A stretch of DNA of 64,000 nt from the NCBI GenBank assembly GCA_039819115.1, contig JBCBST010000001.1:24864-88863 (forward strand), in the 5' to 3' direction. Each line of letters starts with the position of its first letter. The first letter of the stretch is position 1. Made by a program: the position numbers and the translations under genes. The DNA comes from JBCBST01 sp039819115. Lineage in GTDB: Bacteria > Bacteroidota > Rhodothermia > Balneolales > Balneolaceae. Below, piece after piece: positions 46,261 to 54,477 of this stretch. The notes under the pieces are model-generated. The model had not been told where the DNA came from. It worked only from the letters and a program-made list of their open reading frames with translations, and did not search any database.

Positions 46261-46442
46261 GGGTTCAGATCTGATGTACAATGAAAACCGGTTCTCATTC
46301 TTCTCTGATAATCCAGAGGGTTCTCATTTACCTTTACTAAGCCACAGTACTTGTCAACATCTAACTTTTTCTTTGATGTTAACTTGCTGATTTCAGCTTT
46401 TGCCTTTTTGAGTTTATCTGATGGTCTGATAATGATGGACAT
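46257..46442 (-). CDS. Solitary, C-terminally altered antitoxin-like small protein
   Basis: 61 residues. The body (KLKKAKAEISKLTSKKKLDV, DKYCGLVKVNENPLDYQRRMR) resembles small antitoxins found before PIN-domain toxins in Bacteroidota, which as I recall end in an acidic/aromatic tail after the RMR. Here the sequence changes after RMR to an unrelated ten-residue tail, and the expected toxin gene is absent, replaced by a metabolic gene. An inverted repeat upstream (46443-46479) fits an antitoxin operator. It is probably a decayed toxin-antitoxin module; family recognition is from memory. Confidence 0.5.
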   Translation of the reverse strand: MSIIIRPSDKLKKAKAEISKLTSKKKLDVDKYCGLVKVNENPLDYQRRMRTGFHCTSDLNP

Positions 46443-46479
46443 AACAGGTGGGTTTACTTGTCTGCTTAGTTTACCTGTT
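46443..46479. promoter_or_regulatory. Inverted repeat upstream of the antitoxin-like gene
   Basis: AACAGGT (46443-46449) and ACCTGTT (46473-46479) are perfect 7-base arms just upstream of the small gene's start codon. They fit autoregulation by the antitoxin. Confidence 0.4.
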
Positions 46480-46493
46480 TTAACCCAAAAGAT

Positions 46494-47837
46494 TTACAGT
46501 AACTGCGATGCGATATTGGCCAGCTCAGAGCGCTCGCCTTTCTCCAGGTTGATATGAGCGTAAATGGGATTGTTATTCATGCGATCCACCAGGTAGCTCA
46601 AACCGTTACTTTGGGCATCCAGGTAAGGAGTGTCGATCTGGAAAATATCGCCGGTAAAGACAATCTTCGTGTTTTGGCCGGCCCGGGTGATGATGGTTTT
46701 TACCTCATGCGGGGTCAGGTTCTGCGCCTCATCAATGATAAAAATCACGTTACTCAGGGACCGGCCCCGAATGTAGGCTAGAGGTACAATACGCAGCTTC
46801 TCGGTTTGTACCATTTCGTCAATTTTCTTGTACTGCTTGCTGGTTTCCTTGAACTGGTTTTTGATAAAGCTCAGGTTATCCCAAAGGGGTTGCATGTACG
46901 GATTGATTTTCGCCTCGGCATCGCCGGGAAGGTAGCCGATGTCCTTATTGCTGAGAGGAACAATAGGGCGTGCCAGGTAAATCTGCTTAAACGAACTGCG
47001 TTGTTCCAGCGCGCTGGCCAGGGCAAGTAAGGTTTTACCCGTGCCGGCTGCACCCGTTACGGTACACAACAAAACTTCCGGATTCATCAGCGCATGCAAG
47101 GCAAAGGTCTGCTCGGCATTCCTGGGATGAATTCCATACGCATTCATCGTGGATTTGTCGATGAGCTCGATATACCTGGACTTTGCGTTATAGGTGCCCA
47201 GGGCAGAAGAGCCGTGGCTTTTCATCAGGTAATAATGATTGGCAATCGACTTTTCTTCCATCATTTCTTTCGGGCGCAGTTTACCCTTTTCATAAAACTT
47301 AGCGATGATGGAAGGATCTTCGATATCCATTTCTGTTTTTCCCCGATACAAGTGCTCAATATCCTTAACCTGCACGGTTTCATAATCCTCGGCCTCCAGG
47401 TTCAGTGCACGGGCCTTAATACGCAGGTTTATATCTTTGGAGATGAGAACCACCCGGCGTTCGGGATACTCTTCTTTTATAGAAAGGGTGGCATTGAGGA
47501 TACGATGGTCGTTGGTGGCCGACCCGAATGCTTTGATCGCATCAACCTCATGGCTGATACTATCCTGAATCACTTTCAGTTTACCATGAGTACGCCCGTT
47601 TAGCGGGGTCCAGTCGTGGAGCATATTCGTGTTTGAGATCCCATCCAGATACCGGATAAACTCCCGTGCGTGTAGATTCGTTACCGTATTACCTTTTTTA
47701 AAGGTGTCGATTTCTTCCAGTACGGTAATGGGAATGGCGATATCGTTTTTTTCGAAGTTTTTGACTGCTTCGTAATCGTACAGCAGAACAGAGGTGTCAA
47801 GGACGAAGATTTTTGGGGTTTTCTTCTTTCTTGGCAT
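46494..47837 (-). CDS. PIN-PhoH fusion ATPase (PhoH2 type)
   Basis: 447 residues. The N-terminal PIN nuclease domain (about 8-135: KIFVLDTSVLLYD, TVLEEIDTFKK, STNDHRILNA-like acidic residues) is joined to a C-terminal PhoH P-loop ATPase with Walker A VTGAAGTGKTLLAL, Walker B NVIFIIDEAQNLTPHE and sensor IVFTGDIFQID. PhoH2 proteins are proposed RNA helicase/ribonucleases; the target is unknown. It appears monocistronic, in the same orientation as its neighbours. Confidence 0.92.
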   Translation of the reverse strand: MPRKKKTPKIFVLDTSVLLYDYEAVKNFEKNDIAIPITVLEEIDTFKKGNTVTNLHAREFIRYLDGISNTNMLHDWTPLNGRTHGKLKVIQDSISHEVDAIKAFGSATNDHRILNATLSIKEEYPERRVVLISKDINLRIKARALNLEAEDYETVQVKDIEHLYRGKTEMDIEDPSIIAKFYEKGKLRPKEMMEEKSIANHYYLMKSHGSSALGTYNAKSRYIELIDKSTMNAYGIHPRNAEQTFALHALMNPEVLLCTVTGAAGTGKTLLALASALEQRSSFKQIYLARPIVPLSNKDIGYLPGDAEAKINPYMQPLWDNLSFIKNQFKETSKQYKKIDEMVQTEKLRIVPLAYIRGRSLSNVIFIIDEAQNLTPHEVKTIITRAGQNTKIVFTGDIFQIDTPYLDAQSNGLSYLVDRMNNNPIYAHINLEKGERSELANIASQLL

Positions 47838-47899
47838 GGGCAGTATGTCGTTTAATTAGCCGTGTAGATCGATCCGTTTCGTGGAATTAAACTAAAGCC

Positions 47900-47928
47900 C
47901 TTTCCACATGCAATGCGTTGTGGAAAAG
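47900..47928 (-). terminator. Probable terminator after the SGNH lipoprotein gene
   Basis: CTTTCCACA (47900-47908) pairs with TGTGGAAAAG (47919-47928), with one extra A. In the leftward direction it is followed by GGCTTTAGTTT, an imperfect T-run, 10 bases past the SGNH stop codon. Confidence 0.55.
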
Positions 47929-47938
47929 TAGTGGGTAA

Positions 47939-48616
47939 CTAAGGTATTCTTAATGCTTCGTTAATTTGTTCAGCAACCCGCTTATGGCCCTCCGCAGTAA
48001 GGTGGACTCCATCGGTATTAAGGGTAGAAAAATCAGGTTTAAGAGAAGAGTAAATATTCACAAATCGTACCTCCTGTTCCTCAGCCAAAAAGGCCATCTG
48101 TTCGGCCAGATATGCGGCACAGGCATCTCCACCTTTATATTTATCGGATAGCAGAGAGTCGGGAGAAAAGGGAGGAGGAGTAACCAGGGTGAGCGAGGTT
48201 TCCAGGTTACGTTCTGTCAATAGCTGCTGTGCATCTCCGATAAGTTGAGCCAGGTTTTGTAAGGCTTCATTTTCTCTGCCTCTGAATACGGATTTACAGT
48301 CGTTGGTGCCCAGCAGGATCACCATTTCATCCACCCGTTGTACGCTATCAGCAGCTATTTCAATATAACGACCGATCCGTTTAAGGGAATTCAGGTATTC
48401 ATGGCCGTTATTATCAAATCCTATGGTATTTCCGGAGATGGCGGTATTGATAATCACGTCATCGGGTCGTAATTGCTGTAGCTGATACACCCATCCATAT
48501 TCAGCCGCTCCATTTGAATCTCCGACAGTCAGGATAACCCGTTTTGAATCCGGCGAAGAGCAGGAGAAAACCACGCCAAGAAGTATGAAAGGAATAAAAC
48601 GCTTAAAAGAACTCAT
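47939..48616 (-). CDS. SGNH/GDSL-family hydrolase lipoprotein
   Basis: 225 residues. The lipobox VVFSC gives lipidated Cys19. Block I is TVGDSNG with nucleophile Ser34 (GDSN instead of GDSL). Block II Gly is in AISGNTIG, block III Asn in LLGTNDCKS, and block V Asp/His in NTDGVHLTAEGH. It is an envelope esterase or acyl hydrolase of unknown substrate. Its start overlaps the SpoU methyltransferase stop in a 4-base ATGA. Confidence 0.88.
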   Translation of the reverse strand: MSSFKRFIPFILLGVVFSCSSPDSKRVILTVGDSNGAAEYGWVYQLQQLRPDDVIINTAISGNTIGFDNNGHEYLNSLKRIGRYIEIAADSVQRVDEMVILLGTNDCKSVFRGRENEALQNLAQLIGDAQQLLTERNLETSLTLVTPPPFSPDSLLSDKYKGGDACAAYLAEQMAFLAEEQEVRFVNIYSSLKPDFSTLNTDGVHLTAEGHKRVAEQINEALRIP

Positions 48617-49374
48617 AGCCGATAATATCCCAAAACCACTCCTAACGCAATGGCTGCATTCAGGCTTTCAACAGCATCGTCAGCTCCCGGTTTGGGAATA
48701 CGGAGCCGGGTTCGTGATGGAGTTATAAGATCCGGATGAATGCCATTCCCCTCATTTCCCACGACCAGAATGGTGGGCTGGGTATTCGTATTGAACTGAC
48801 TCATAGGTATTGCTCCTTCATTCCCATCCAAAAGAACAACATTCCATTGCCTGCCCTCCAGCTCTGCAAGAAGGGTGTGGAGATCACCAGAAAGGTAAGG
48901 GAGCGCACCGGTAGCGCCTGCTGTACTGCGGGCTACTTTAGGATGAAACAATTCCACCGTTCCATTACCGACAAGGAGTGCATCAACTCCAAACCAGGCC
49001 GATGTACGAACCATAGTCCCCAGGTTACCCGGGTCCTGGATGCGATCAAAAGCAACGATCAGGTTGGAATCAGCCTTTAGATCGTGTGTACTTGCGGGCA
49101 AGGGAGTGCGACACAACGCAAGTACGCCCTGGTTGTGTTCGGTATTACTTACTTCCTCAAAAACACCCGAATCCACCCGGAATTCAGCCATGGTATCGTA
49201 CTGTTCCTGCTTGTGCTCATCACAAAAAACAGCTTCAACTTCCGGGTGCGGACGCGCCAGTACCTGGCGAACAGCCCGTTCCCCTTCCAAAACAAACAGT
49301 CCCTCCTGGTCGCGGTACTTCCGCTGTTTTAATTTGCGAAGCAGTTTAATCTGGTTTTGAGAAGCACTTTTCAT
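48613..49374 (-). CDS. TrmH/SpoU-family RNA 2'-O-methyltransferase
   Basis: 253 residues. The N-terminal substrate-binding domain (IKLLRKLKQRKYRDQEGLFV) is followed by a SPOUT trefoil-knot domain with motif 1 FDRIQDPGNLGTMVRTSAWF, motif 2 ILVVGNEGNGI and motif 3 LRIPKPGADDAVESLNAAIA. It methylates ribose 2'-O in rRNA or tRNA using S-adenosylmethionine. The N-terminal domain resembles RlmB/TsnR-type enzymes, but the exact nucleotide is not known. It is divergent from the ALDH7 gene. Confidence 0.92.
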   Translation of the reverse strand: MKSASQNQIKLLRKLKQRKYRDQEGLFVLEGERAVRQVLARPHPEVEAVFCDEHKQEQYDTMAEFRVDSGVFEEVSNTEHNQGVLALCRTPLPASTHDLKADSNLIVAFDRIQDPGNLGTMVRTSAWFGVDALLVGNGTVELFHPKVARSTAGATGALPYLSGDLHTLLAELEGRQWNVVLLDGNEGAIPMSQFNTNTQPTILVVGNEGNGIHPDLITPSRTRLRIPKPGADDAVESLNAAIALGVVLGYYRL

Positions 49375-49473
49375 CCGGCAATGATACCAGAATTTTAGTT
49401 CTATGTGGAACCCCGACTTTTAATGCGGATTCCTCTATCTTTTGCGGATCACTTAGTTATCGGAATACAACGT

Positions 49474-50982
49474 ATGGAATTTTTAAAGCAGCTGGGTATA
49501 GAGGGCATCAATGCAGGTACCAGCACAGGGCAGCATCACTTTGAGAGTAAGGAAAAACTTACCAGCTTCACCCCGGTTGATGGAAAGCGCATTGCTGACG
49601 TAACCATAACCAGTCGGGAACAATACGAAGAAGTAGTGAACAGGGCAGAAGAAGCCTTCCACGTGTGGAGGATGCTTCCCGCTCCTCAGCGAGGAGAAAT
49701 TGTGCGCCAGATCGGCGAAAAACTACGGGAATACAAAGACCCGCTCGGTAAACTGGTAACCTATGAGATGGGTAAAATTTACCAGGAAGGGTTGGGTGAA
49801 GTTCAGGAGATGATTGATATCTGCGACTTTGCCACAGGACTGAGCCGGCAGTTGTACGGATTAACCATGCACAGTGAACGTCCCCAACATCGCATGTACG
49901 AGCAGTGGCATCCGCTGGGTATTGTGGGTATCATCTCGGCCTTTAACTTTCCGGTAGCCGTTTGGAGCTGGAATGCGATGATTGCTGCCGCTTGTGGTGA
50001 TGTGATGATATGGAAGGGTTCCGAAAAAACCCCGTTATGTGGCATCGCCATCCAAAAGATTGTGGCGAAAGTACTCAAGGAAAACGATTTACCCGAAGGC
50101 ATTTTTAACCTGGTGACCGGTGACCGGACCGTAGGGGAATGGATGACCGAAGATGAGCGTATTCCGCTGATCTCCGCAACAGGTTCTATCCGTATGGGTA
50201 AAGAAGTGGCCAAAACAGTGGGGGGCCGCCTCGGGAAATCCATTTTAGAATTAGGCGGGAATAACGCCATCATTATTACGGAGCAGGCGGATATCGAGAT
50301 GGCTGTCCGGGCTACCGTGTTTGGAGCAGTAGGAACCTGCGGGCAGCGATGTACGAGTACCCGCCGTCTGATTGTGCACGAATCAGTATACGATCAGGTA
50401 AAACAACGATTGCTCGAGATTTATGAAAAAGTGACCATCGGAAACCCCCTTGAACCTGAAACGCTCGTTGGACCGCTTATTGACGAGCTCGCGGTTCAAA
50501 CCATGCAAAAGGCCTTGACCTCGATTAAAGAAGAAGGTGGCACCCTGCTTACCGGCGGGGAGGTAATTGACCGGGAAGGATATTATGTACGACCAGCACT
50601 TGCAGAGGTTGAAAATCACTTCAACATCGTTCAGGAAGAGACGTTTGCCCCGATCCTGTATCTCATCAAATATTCCGAACTGGAAGAGGCGATGGCTATG
50701 CATAACGGGGTGAAACAAGGACTCAGTTCTGCGATGTTCACTTTGAACATGCGTCAGGCCGAGAATTTCTTAAGTGCACGGGGTTCAGACTGCGGAATCG
50801 CCAACATCAATATCGGTACCAGTGGTGCCGAAATAGGAGGGGCGTTTGGTGGTGAAAAAGAAACCGGTGGAGGCCGGGAATCTGGCTCGGATGCCTGGAA
50901 GGCGTATATGCGTCGTCAAACGAACACCATTAACTGGAGTGATGACCTGCCCCTGGCACAGGGTATCAGCTTTGATGTCTAG
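49474..50982 (+). CDS. ALDH7-family aldehyde dehydrogenase (aminoadipate-semialdehyde type)
   Basis: 502 residues resembling ALDH7A1/antiquitin, which oxidises alpha-aminoadipate semialdehyde in lysine breakdown. Catalytic Cys293 is in TCGQRCTSTRR and general base Glu259 in ILELGGNNA. The NAD site is around AFNFPVAVWSWNA and WKGSEKTPL, and the C-terminal motif is FGGEKETGGGRESGSD. I placed the start at 49474 (MEFLKQLGI), which matches the family; an upstream GTG would add 23 residues. No other lysine-degradation gene is nearby. Confidence 0.92.
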   Translation: MEFLKQLGIEGINAGTSTGQHHFESKEKLTSFTPVDGKRIADVTITSREQYEEVVNRAEEAFHVWRMLPAPQRGEIVRQIGEKLREYKDPLGKLVTYEMGKIYQEGLGEVQEMIDICDFATGLSRQLYGLTMHSERPQHRMYEQWHPLGIVGIISAFNFPVAVWSWNAMIAAACGDVMIWKGSEKTPLCGIAIQKIVAKVLKENDLPEGIFNLVTGDRTVGEWMTEDERIPLISATGSIRMGKEVAKTVGGRLGKSILELGGNNAIIITEQADIEMAVRATVFGAVGTCGQRCTSTRRLIVHESVYDQVKQRLLEIYEKVTIGNPLEPETLVGPLIDELAVQTMQKALTSIKEEGGTLLTGGEVIDREGYYVRPALAEVENHFNIVQEETFAPILYLIKYSELEEAMAMHNGVKQGLSSAMFTLNMRQAENFLSARGSDCGIANINIGTSGAEIGGAFGGEKETGGGRESGSDAWKAYMRRQTNTINWSDDLPLAQGISFDV

Positions 50983-51373
50983 TATGGTATGCGTGGCTTA
51001 GCCTGGCCTGCAGAGGGGCTGAACTAACGAACTATTTCTAACCCAATCGCGATGGATGTTCTCGTGGTATTATACCCTGGTCGTGTTGGGTTCGTTATAC
51101 CTGTGAAGCGCATCCGGGTGCTGGCAGGGAAACCCGGATCAGGCTCGAAAAAAAGACAGAAAAGAGGAAAATGAGAGCATAGCGAAGCATTATTTTCATA
51201 ATATTTGTTACTTGATGTGAAGCCCTGCCACGTGTGTATCGTGAATAAGATTCATAACATGCGTTTAGATGATTTCAGAGATTGACAGGGATGGGATATA
51301 GTTTCTGGATTTCTCCATTTAAGGAACGGGATAAGCGGCCGGTAACCGGTAATATTAAACGAAAGGACAGGTA
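50983..51373. other. Intergenic region before the porin gene
   Basis: About 390 bases. It includes a partly paired structure (AACCCAA at 51040-51046 and TAACGAAC at 51025-51032 facing TTGGGTTCGTTA at 51086-51097) and a possible leftward 34-codon hydrophobic peptide (51095-51199). The last 120 bases should contain the porin promoter; AAAGGACAGG just before the ATG is a plausible ribosome-binding site. Confidence 0.4.
51095..51199 (-). CDS. Possible 34-residue hydrophobic peptide
   Basis: MKIMLRYALIFLFSVFFSSL followed by a short polar end containing one Cys. It resembles a signal peptide or a tiny membrane peptide. There is no family, no clear ribosome-binding site and no conserved context, so it may be chance. 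Confidence 0.15.
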   Translation of the reverse strand: MKIMLRYALIFLFSVFFSSLIRVSLPAPGCASQV

Positions 51374-52783
51374 ATGAAACGACTACACAGACGGTTTCGC
51401 ACGTATGGATTTATGATAGGATCTGTACTCATGCTAACCACCACTCTTTTTGGCCAGGGTTCACTCGATTACACCGGCGGTCTCAAGGTAAAGCTTAACG
51501 AAGACGGATCTAAATATTTCCGATTGATTCAATGGCACCAGGTATGGGTGCGCTCCATTGAGAATAATCCCGGCACGGTTGACGTAACCGGCCGCTCATC
51601 CGATCAAACTTTTGATGTAGGGATGAGACGATCACGATTTATTATGTACAGCCAGATCAACGACGACTTCCTGGTGCTCATGCATTGGGGTATCAACAAT
51701 CAGACCTTTGCCAATGGGGGTGGATCCGGTACCGGCGGCGCAGGAGGTTATGGAGCCGGCAAAAAGCCCCAGGTATTTATTCACGATGCCTGGACCCAAT
51801 ACAAAATTGCCGATAATCTGAAGGATACCCGTAATGGCGGGCTGCCTTTTAGCATGCATATCGGTGTGGGGCTGCATTACTGGAACGGGCTAAGCCGTCT
51901 AACATCGGCATCCACCCTGAATATTATGACCCTCGATTTCCCGCTGGTTCAATACCCGAACATTGAATTCACCGATCAGTTTGCGCGGCAATACGGGATT
52001 TATGCAAAGGGTCAATTGGGTAAATTCGGTTATCGTATGCATCTCAATAAACCCTTTTTAACCGATAACAGTGCTGCACTTTCAGCAAACCAGGCGGTAA
52101 ACATTGCCACTGAAAACTGGTCGGTCGGGGGCTACTGGGAGTACCAGTTTGCCGATCGGGAAGCCGATGTGGTGCCCTATAAAGTAGGCAGCTACCTGGG
52201 AACCAAGGAAGTGTTCAACATCGGTGCCGGATTTTATCATCACCCCGAAGCTTCCGGTATCCAGACGTTGAATGGATTAGAGCGACAGGATCACACCCAT
52301 TTTGCCTTTGACGTGTTTTATGATAAACCGTTAAATACCCAAAAAGGAACGGCTCTTACCGCTCTCACCACCTTGTATCTGTATGATTTCGGCGACAACT
52401 ATCTCAGAAATATTGGGATCATGAATGTGAATCCAAACGGTAATGCCGGCGCGAATACATCGGTATCCGGTTTCGGAAATGCAGAACCTTTCTTAGGTAC
52501 CGGAACCATTTCCACCACCCAGGTTGGGTATTTATTACCGAAGAACCTGCTATCGAAAGGACAATTGCAGCCCTATGCTCAATTCACCCACAAGCAGCTC
52601 GACTTTTTAGATACCGGTATCCAGAACTACGATTTCGGTCTCAACTACTACCTGGACGGTCATAACGCAAAAGTAACGCTCCAGTACGCACTACGCCCTA
52701 TCGTTACCGGATCGCAGGTGCAAGGGTTTGAGCTGAGCGAACACCGAAGCACGTTTACTATACAGTGCCAGATTTATTTGTAG
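51374..52783 (+). CDS. Outer-membrane porin
   Basis: 469 residues with a signal peptide (MIGSVLMLTTTLFGQ region, cleavage after GQ). Alternating amphipathic strands have many aromatic, Gly and Asn residues (YFRLIQWHQVWVRS, RSRFIMYSQINDDFLVLMHW, YGIYAKGQLGKFGYRMHL), ending in the strand RSTFTIQCQIYL. This is the pattern of a phosphate-selective-porin-like (OprO/P) beta-barrel. A Gly-rich loop (GGGSGTGGAGGYGAG) is near residue 120. Substrate is unknown. It is apparently monocistronic with a 50-base gap to the next gene. Confidence 0.82.
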   Translation: MKRLHRRFRTYGFMIGSVLMLTTTLFGQGSLDYTGGLKVKLNEDGSKYFRLIQWHQVWVRSIENNPGTVDVTGRSSDQTFDVGMRRSRFIMYSQINDDFLVLMHWGINNQTFANGGGSGTGGAGGYGAGKKPQVFIHDAWTQYKIADNLKDTRNGGLPFSMHIGVGLHYWNGLSRLTSASTLNIMTLDFPLVQYPNIEFTDQFARQYGIYAKGQLGKFGYRMHLNKPFLTDNSAALSANQAVNIATENWSVGGYWEYQFADREADVVPYKVGSYLGTKEVFNIGAGFYHHPEASGIQTLNGLERQDHTHFAFDVFYDKPLNTQKGTALTALTTLYLYDFGDNYLRNIGIMNVNPNGNAGANTSVSGFGNAEPFLGTGTISTTQVGYLLPKNLLSKGQLQPYAQFTHKQLDFLDTGIQNYDFGLNYYLDGHNAKVTLQYALRPIVTGSQVQGFELSEHRSTFTIQCQIYL

Positions 52784-52833
52784 GGTAAACAAACCGTATG
52801 TTGCAAACGAGATGAATCTTTTAACTACGGATC

Positions 52834-53688
52834 ATGCGTTTGCAACAGGTTATTCAACACATAGAGGATGTATCCGGTATTCGGATCCATCGATATCAAC
52901 CCGTGTCTGGTGGTGATATCAACCAGGCATTTCGGGTGACCACAAAAGAAGGTGCCCCTCTTTTTCTTAAGCACCATGAGCATCCACCAGAAGGTATGTT
53001 TGAAGCGGAGGCCCGCGGTCTGGATCTTCTGCATGCCGCTAATAGCGGATTGGTCATTCCCTCGGTTATTGCCTGTTCGGCTCACTATCTGCTCCTGGAA
53101 TGGATAGAAGAAGAACCCCGATCAGAGACCTCGTCAAAGGCTCTGGGTGTTGGCCTGGTGCAGTTGCACAAAACGACAGACCCCTGCTTTGGGCTGGATC
53201 ATGATAACTACATTGGTCGTCTCAACCAGGTAAACACCAGTACGGAAGACTGGGCAGATTTTTTCATCCGATTCCGAATAGAGCCTCAGCTCAAACAGGC
53301 GATCGATTCGTCCCTTCTTCCTTCATCGCTTATTAATAACCTGGATACTCTTTCAGCTCGAATGCCTCATTTGTTTCCGGAGGAACCACCCGCTTTACTT
53401 CACGGAGATTTGTGGAGTGGAAACTACTTCGGAACTACTAACGGCAGGGCATCCGTGTTTGATCCGGCCGTGTATTTTGGTCACCGGGAAGTGGATATCG
53501 CTATGACCCGGTTGTTTGGTGGGTTTTCATCGGTGTTTTACCAAGCCTACCAGGCAGCATACCCTTTGGAATCCGGTTGGGAACAACGCCTGGAACTCTG
53601 GAATCTATATCCCATTTTGGTACACGTGAATTTATTTGGCGGAGGATATACATCCCAGGCGCAGCGCATCCTGAAGACGTATGGGTAG
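52834..53688 (+). CDS. Fructosamine-3-kinase-like protein
   Basis: A 284-residue kinase of the FN3K/APH fold that in the family phosphorylates sugar amines (ketosamines) on glycated proteins or small molecules. Visible are the glycine-loop equivalent SGGDINQAFRV, a catalytic Lys in PLFLKHHEH, the hinge YLLLEWIEEEP, the catalytic loop LLHGDLWSGN (Asp192) and the metal-binding FDPAVYFGHREVD (Asp210). It is full length. The gene is followed by a repeat island and is convergent with the FG-GAP gene. Confidence 0.9.
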   Translation: MRLQQVIQHIEDVSGIRIHRYQPVSGGDINQAFRVTTKEGAPLFLKHHEHPPEGMFEAEARGLDLLHAANSGLVIPSVIACSAHYLLLEWIEEEPRSETSSKALGVGLVQLHKTTDPCFGLDHDNYIGRLNQVNTSTEDWADFFIRFRIEPQLKQAIDSSLLPSSLINNLDTLSARMPHLFPEEPPALLHGDLWSGNYFGTTNGRASVFDPAVYFGHREVDIAMTRLFGGFSSVFYQAYQAAYPLESGWEQRLELWNLYPILVHVNLFGGGYTSQAQRILKTYG

Positions 53689-53754
53689 TTCGGTTGATGT
53701 GTGGGGGCGTTTTTTTCTTTTCGTCATCCTGAACACCCTCCTACCGTCCCACAC

Positions 53755-53824
53755 CTGGCGCAAGCTGCCTGTGCTGAACCTGCCTGCCTGCCGGCAGGCT
53801 TGTTTCAGTATCCGCTTGTGCCAG
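53755..53824. repeat. Module A (long form): three nested inverted repeats
   Basis: The outer arms CTGGCGCAAGC (53755-53765) and GCTTGTGCCAG (53814-53824) enclose TGCTGAA/TTTCAGTA arms, which enclose a GCCTGCCGGCAGGC core. The same outer and middle arms occur at 60677-60726 with the core missing, and the outer arms alone at 63784-63817. Confidence 0.8.
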
Positions 53825-53859
53825 AGGTAGGCTAAAGAGAATCTCAATCCGTTTCATTT

Positions 53860-53887
53860 GGCACTTTTACCTTGATGCAAAAGTGCC
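53860..53887. repeat. Inverted repeat GGCACTTTT / AAAAGTGCC
   Basis: Perfect 9-base arms (53860-53868 and 53879-53887), flanked by CTTGATG and GATCAAG that extend the symmetry. It forms part of repeat island 1. Confidence 0.7.
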
Positions 53888-53904
53888 CAAAAGATCAAGA
53901 AAAT

Positions 53905-53925
53905 CCTGCCTACCGGACAGGCAGG
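53905..53925. repeat. Module D, forward copy
   Basis: A CCTGCCT...AGGCAGG palindrome. Its exact reverse complement is at 54180-54200, so the two copies are inverted relative to each other. Confidence 0.75.
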
Positions 53926-53936
53926 CTAAACTCCTC

Positions 53937-54012
53937 GTTTCAGCTCAATGGTTACACTTCGGCTAAACCCCAAGCTGAAACTCGTCAGACAGTAGATTTT
54001 CATTGGGGTTTA
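53937..54012. repeat. Interlocking inverted repeats
   Basis: GTTTCAGCT (53937-53945) pairs with AGCTGAAAC (53973-53981), and TAAACCCCAA (53964-53973) pairs with TTGGGGTTTA (54003-54012). The two pairs interlock, so on RNA they could form alternative or pseudoknotted structures. Confidence 0.6.
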
Positions 54013-54133
54013 ACGCTTTCTACATAATGAGTTTTACGATCACACACCTGGCGGACAGGAATGACCACGTGAGAAAAAGGCAGGGGCGTTTTATCTATCC
54101 TTTTCTGCCTCAACGCTGTCATCCTGAGCGAGG

Positions 54134-54169
54134 CCGCCTTGCCCGCCTGCCGTAGGCATGGCCGGCGGA
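54134..54169. repeat. Module C, exact copy 1
   Basis: 36 bases identical to 63956-63991, with CCGCC...GGCGG ends around a TGCC-GTA-GGCA core. A diverged third copy lies at 54414-54450. Confidence 0.85.
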
Positions 54170-54179
54170 TGAGCCGAAG

Positions 54180-54200
54180 CCTGCCTGTCCGGTAGGCAGG
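54180..54200. repeat. Module D, inverted copy
   Basis: Exact reverse complement of 53905-53925. Confidence 0.75.
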
Positions 54201-54328
54201 GATATCAAGTGCGGAACTACTCGATGATACGCCATTTGATACCCTTCGCTGGTTCTACGTTGCTTCTTAATGGATTCTCGGAGCTCAGGGTGACAGCCTC
54301 AAAAAAACCAAGTGCCTCTGATACCTGA

Positions 54329-54450
54329 CGCTTGCGCTAGTTTTTGGAGGAAGAGTGTGCTTCCATTACGTAGCACAGCTACGTAACGAGGGGAACCCGT
54401 CATTCCGGACCAGTCCGCCATGCCTGCCTGCCGTAGACATGACCGGCATC
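54329..54450. repeat. Composite repeat B'-hairpin-C' (copy 1)
   Basis: The right arm of module B (CGCTTGCGCT at 54329-54338) is followed by a hairpin TTACGTAGC/GCTACGTAA (54366-54386), the string CATTCCGGACCAGTCCGCC (54401-54419) and a diverged module C. The same order of elements occurs at 63845-63991. Confidence 0.75.
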
Positions 54451-54477
54451 CGTAATCACTATGCCTTACCTGCCATG

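Larger units (their letters stand above)
54116..54296. repeat. 181-bp unit bounded by 14-base inverted repeats
   Basis: The left end (54116-54129) and right end (54283-54296) are reverse complements with one mismatch (CTGTCATCCTGAGC against GCTCAGGGTGACAG). Inside lie module C (54134-54169) and module D (54180-54200). The ends recall a miniature element, but I see no target-site duplication. Confidence 0.65.
53689..54477. repeat. Repeat island 1: dense nested palindromes in a convergent gap
   Basis: About 790 non-coding bases between two convergent genes, holding at least seven distinct palindromic modules, several nested inside others. Modules recur in islands 2 and 3. No reading frame is protein-like. 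Individual modules are listed separately. Confidence 0.8.

Noticed and set aside
53689..54477. CRISPR-like repeat array
   Set aside because: The repeats are palindromic, of several different types and irregularly spaced, with no constant repeat-spacer length and no cas genes.
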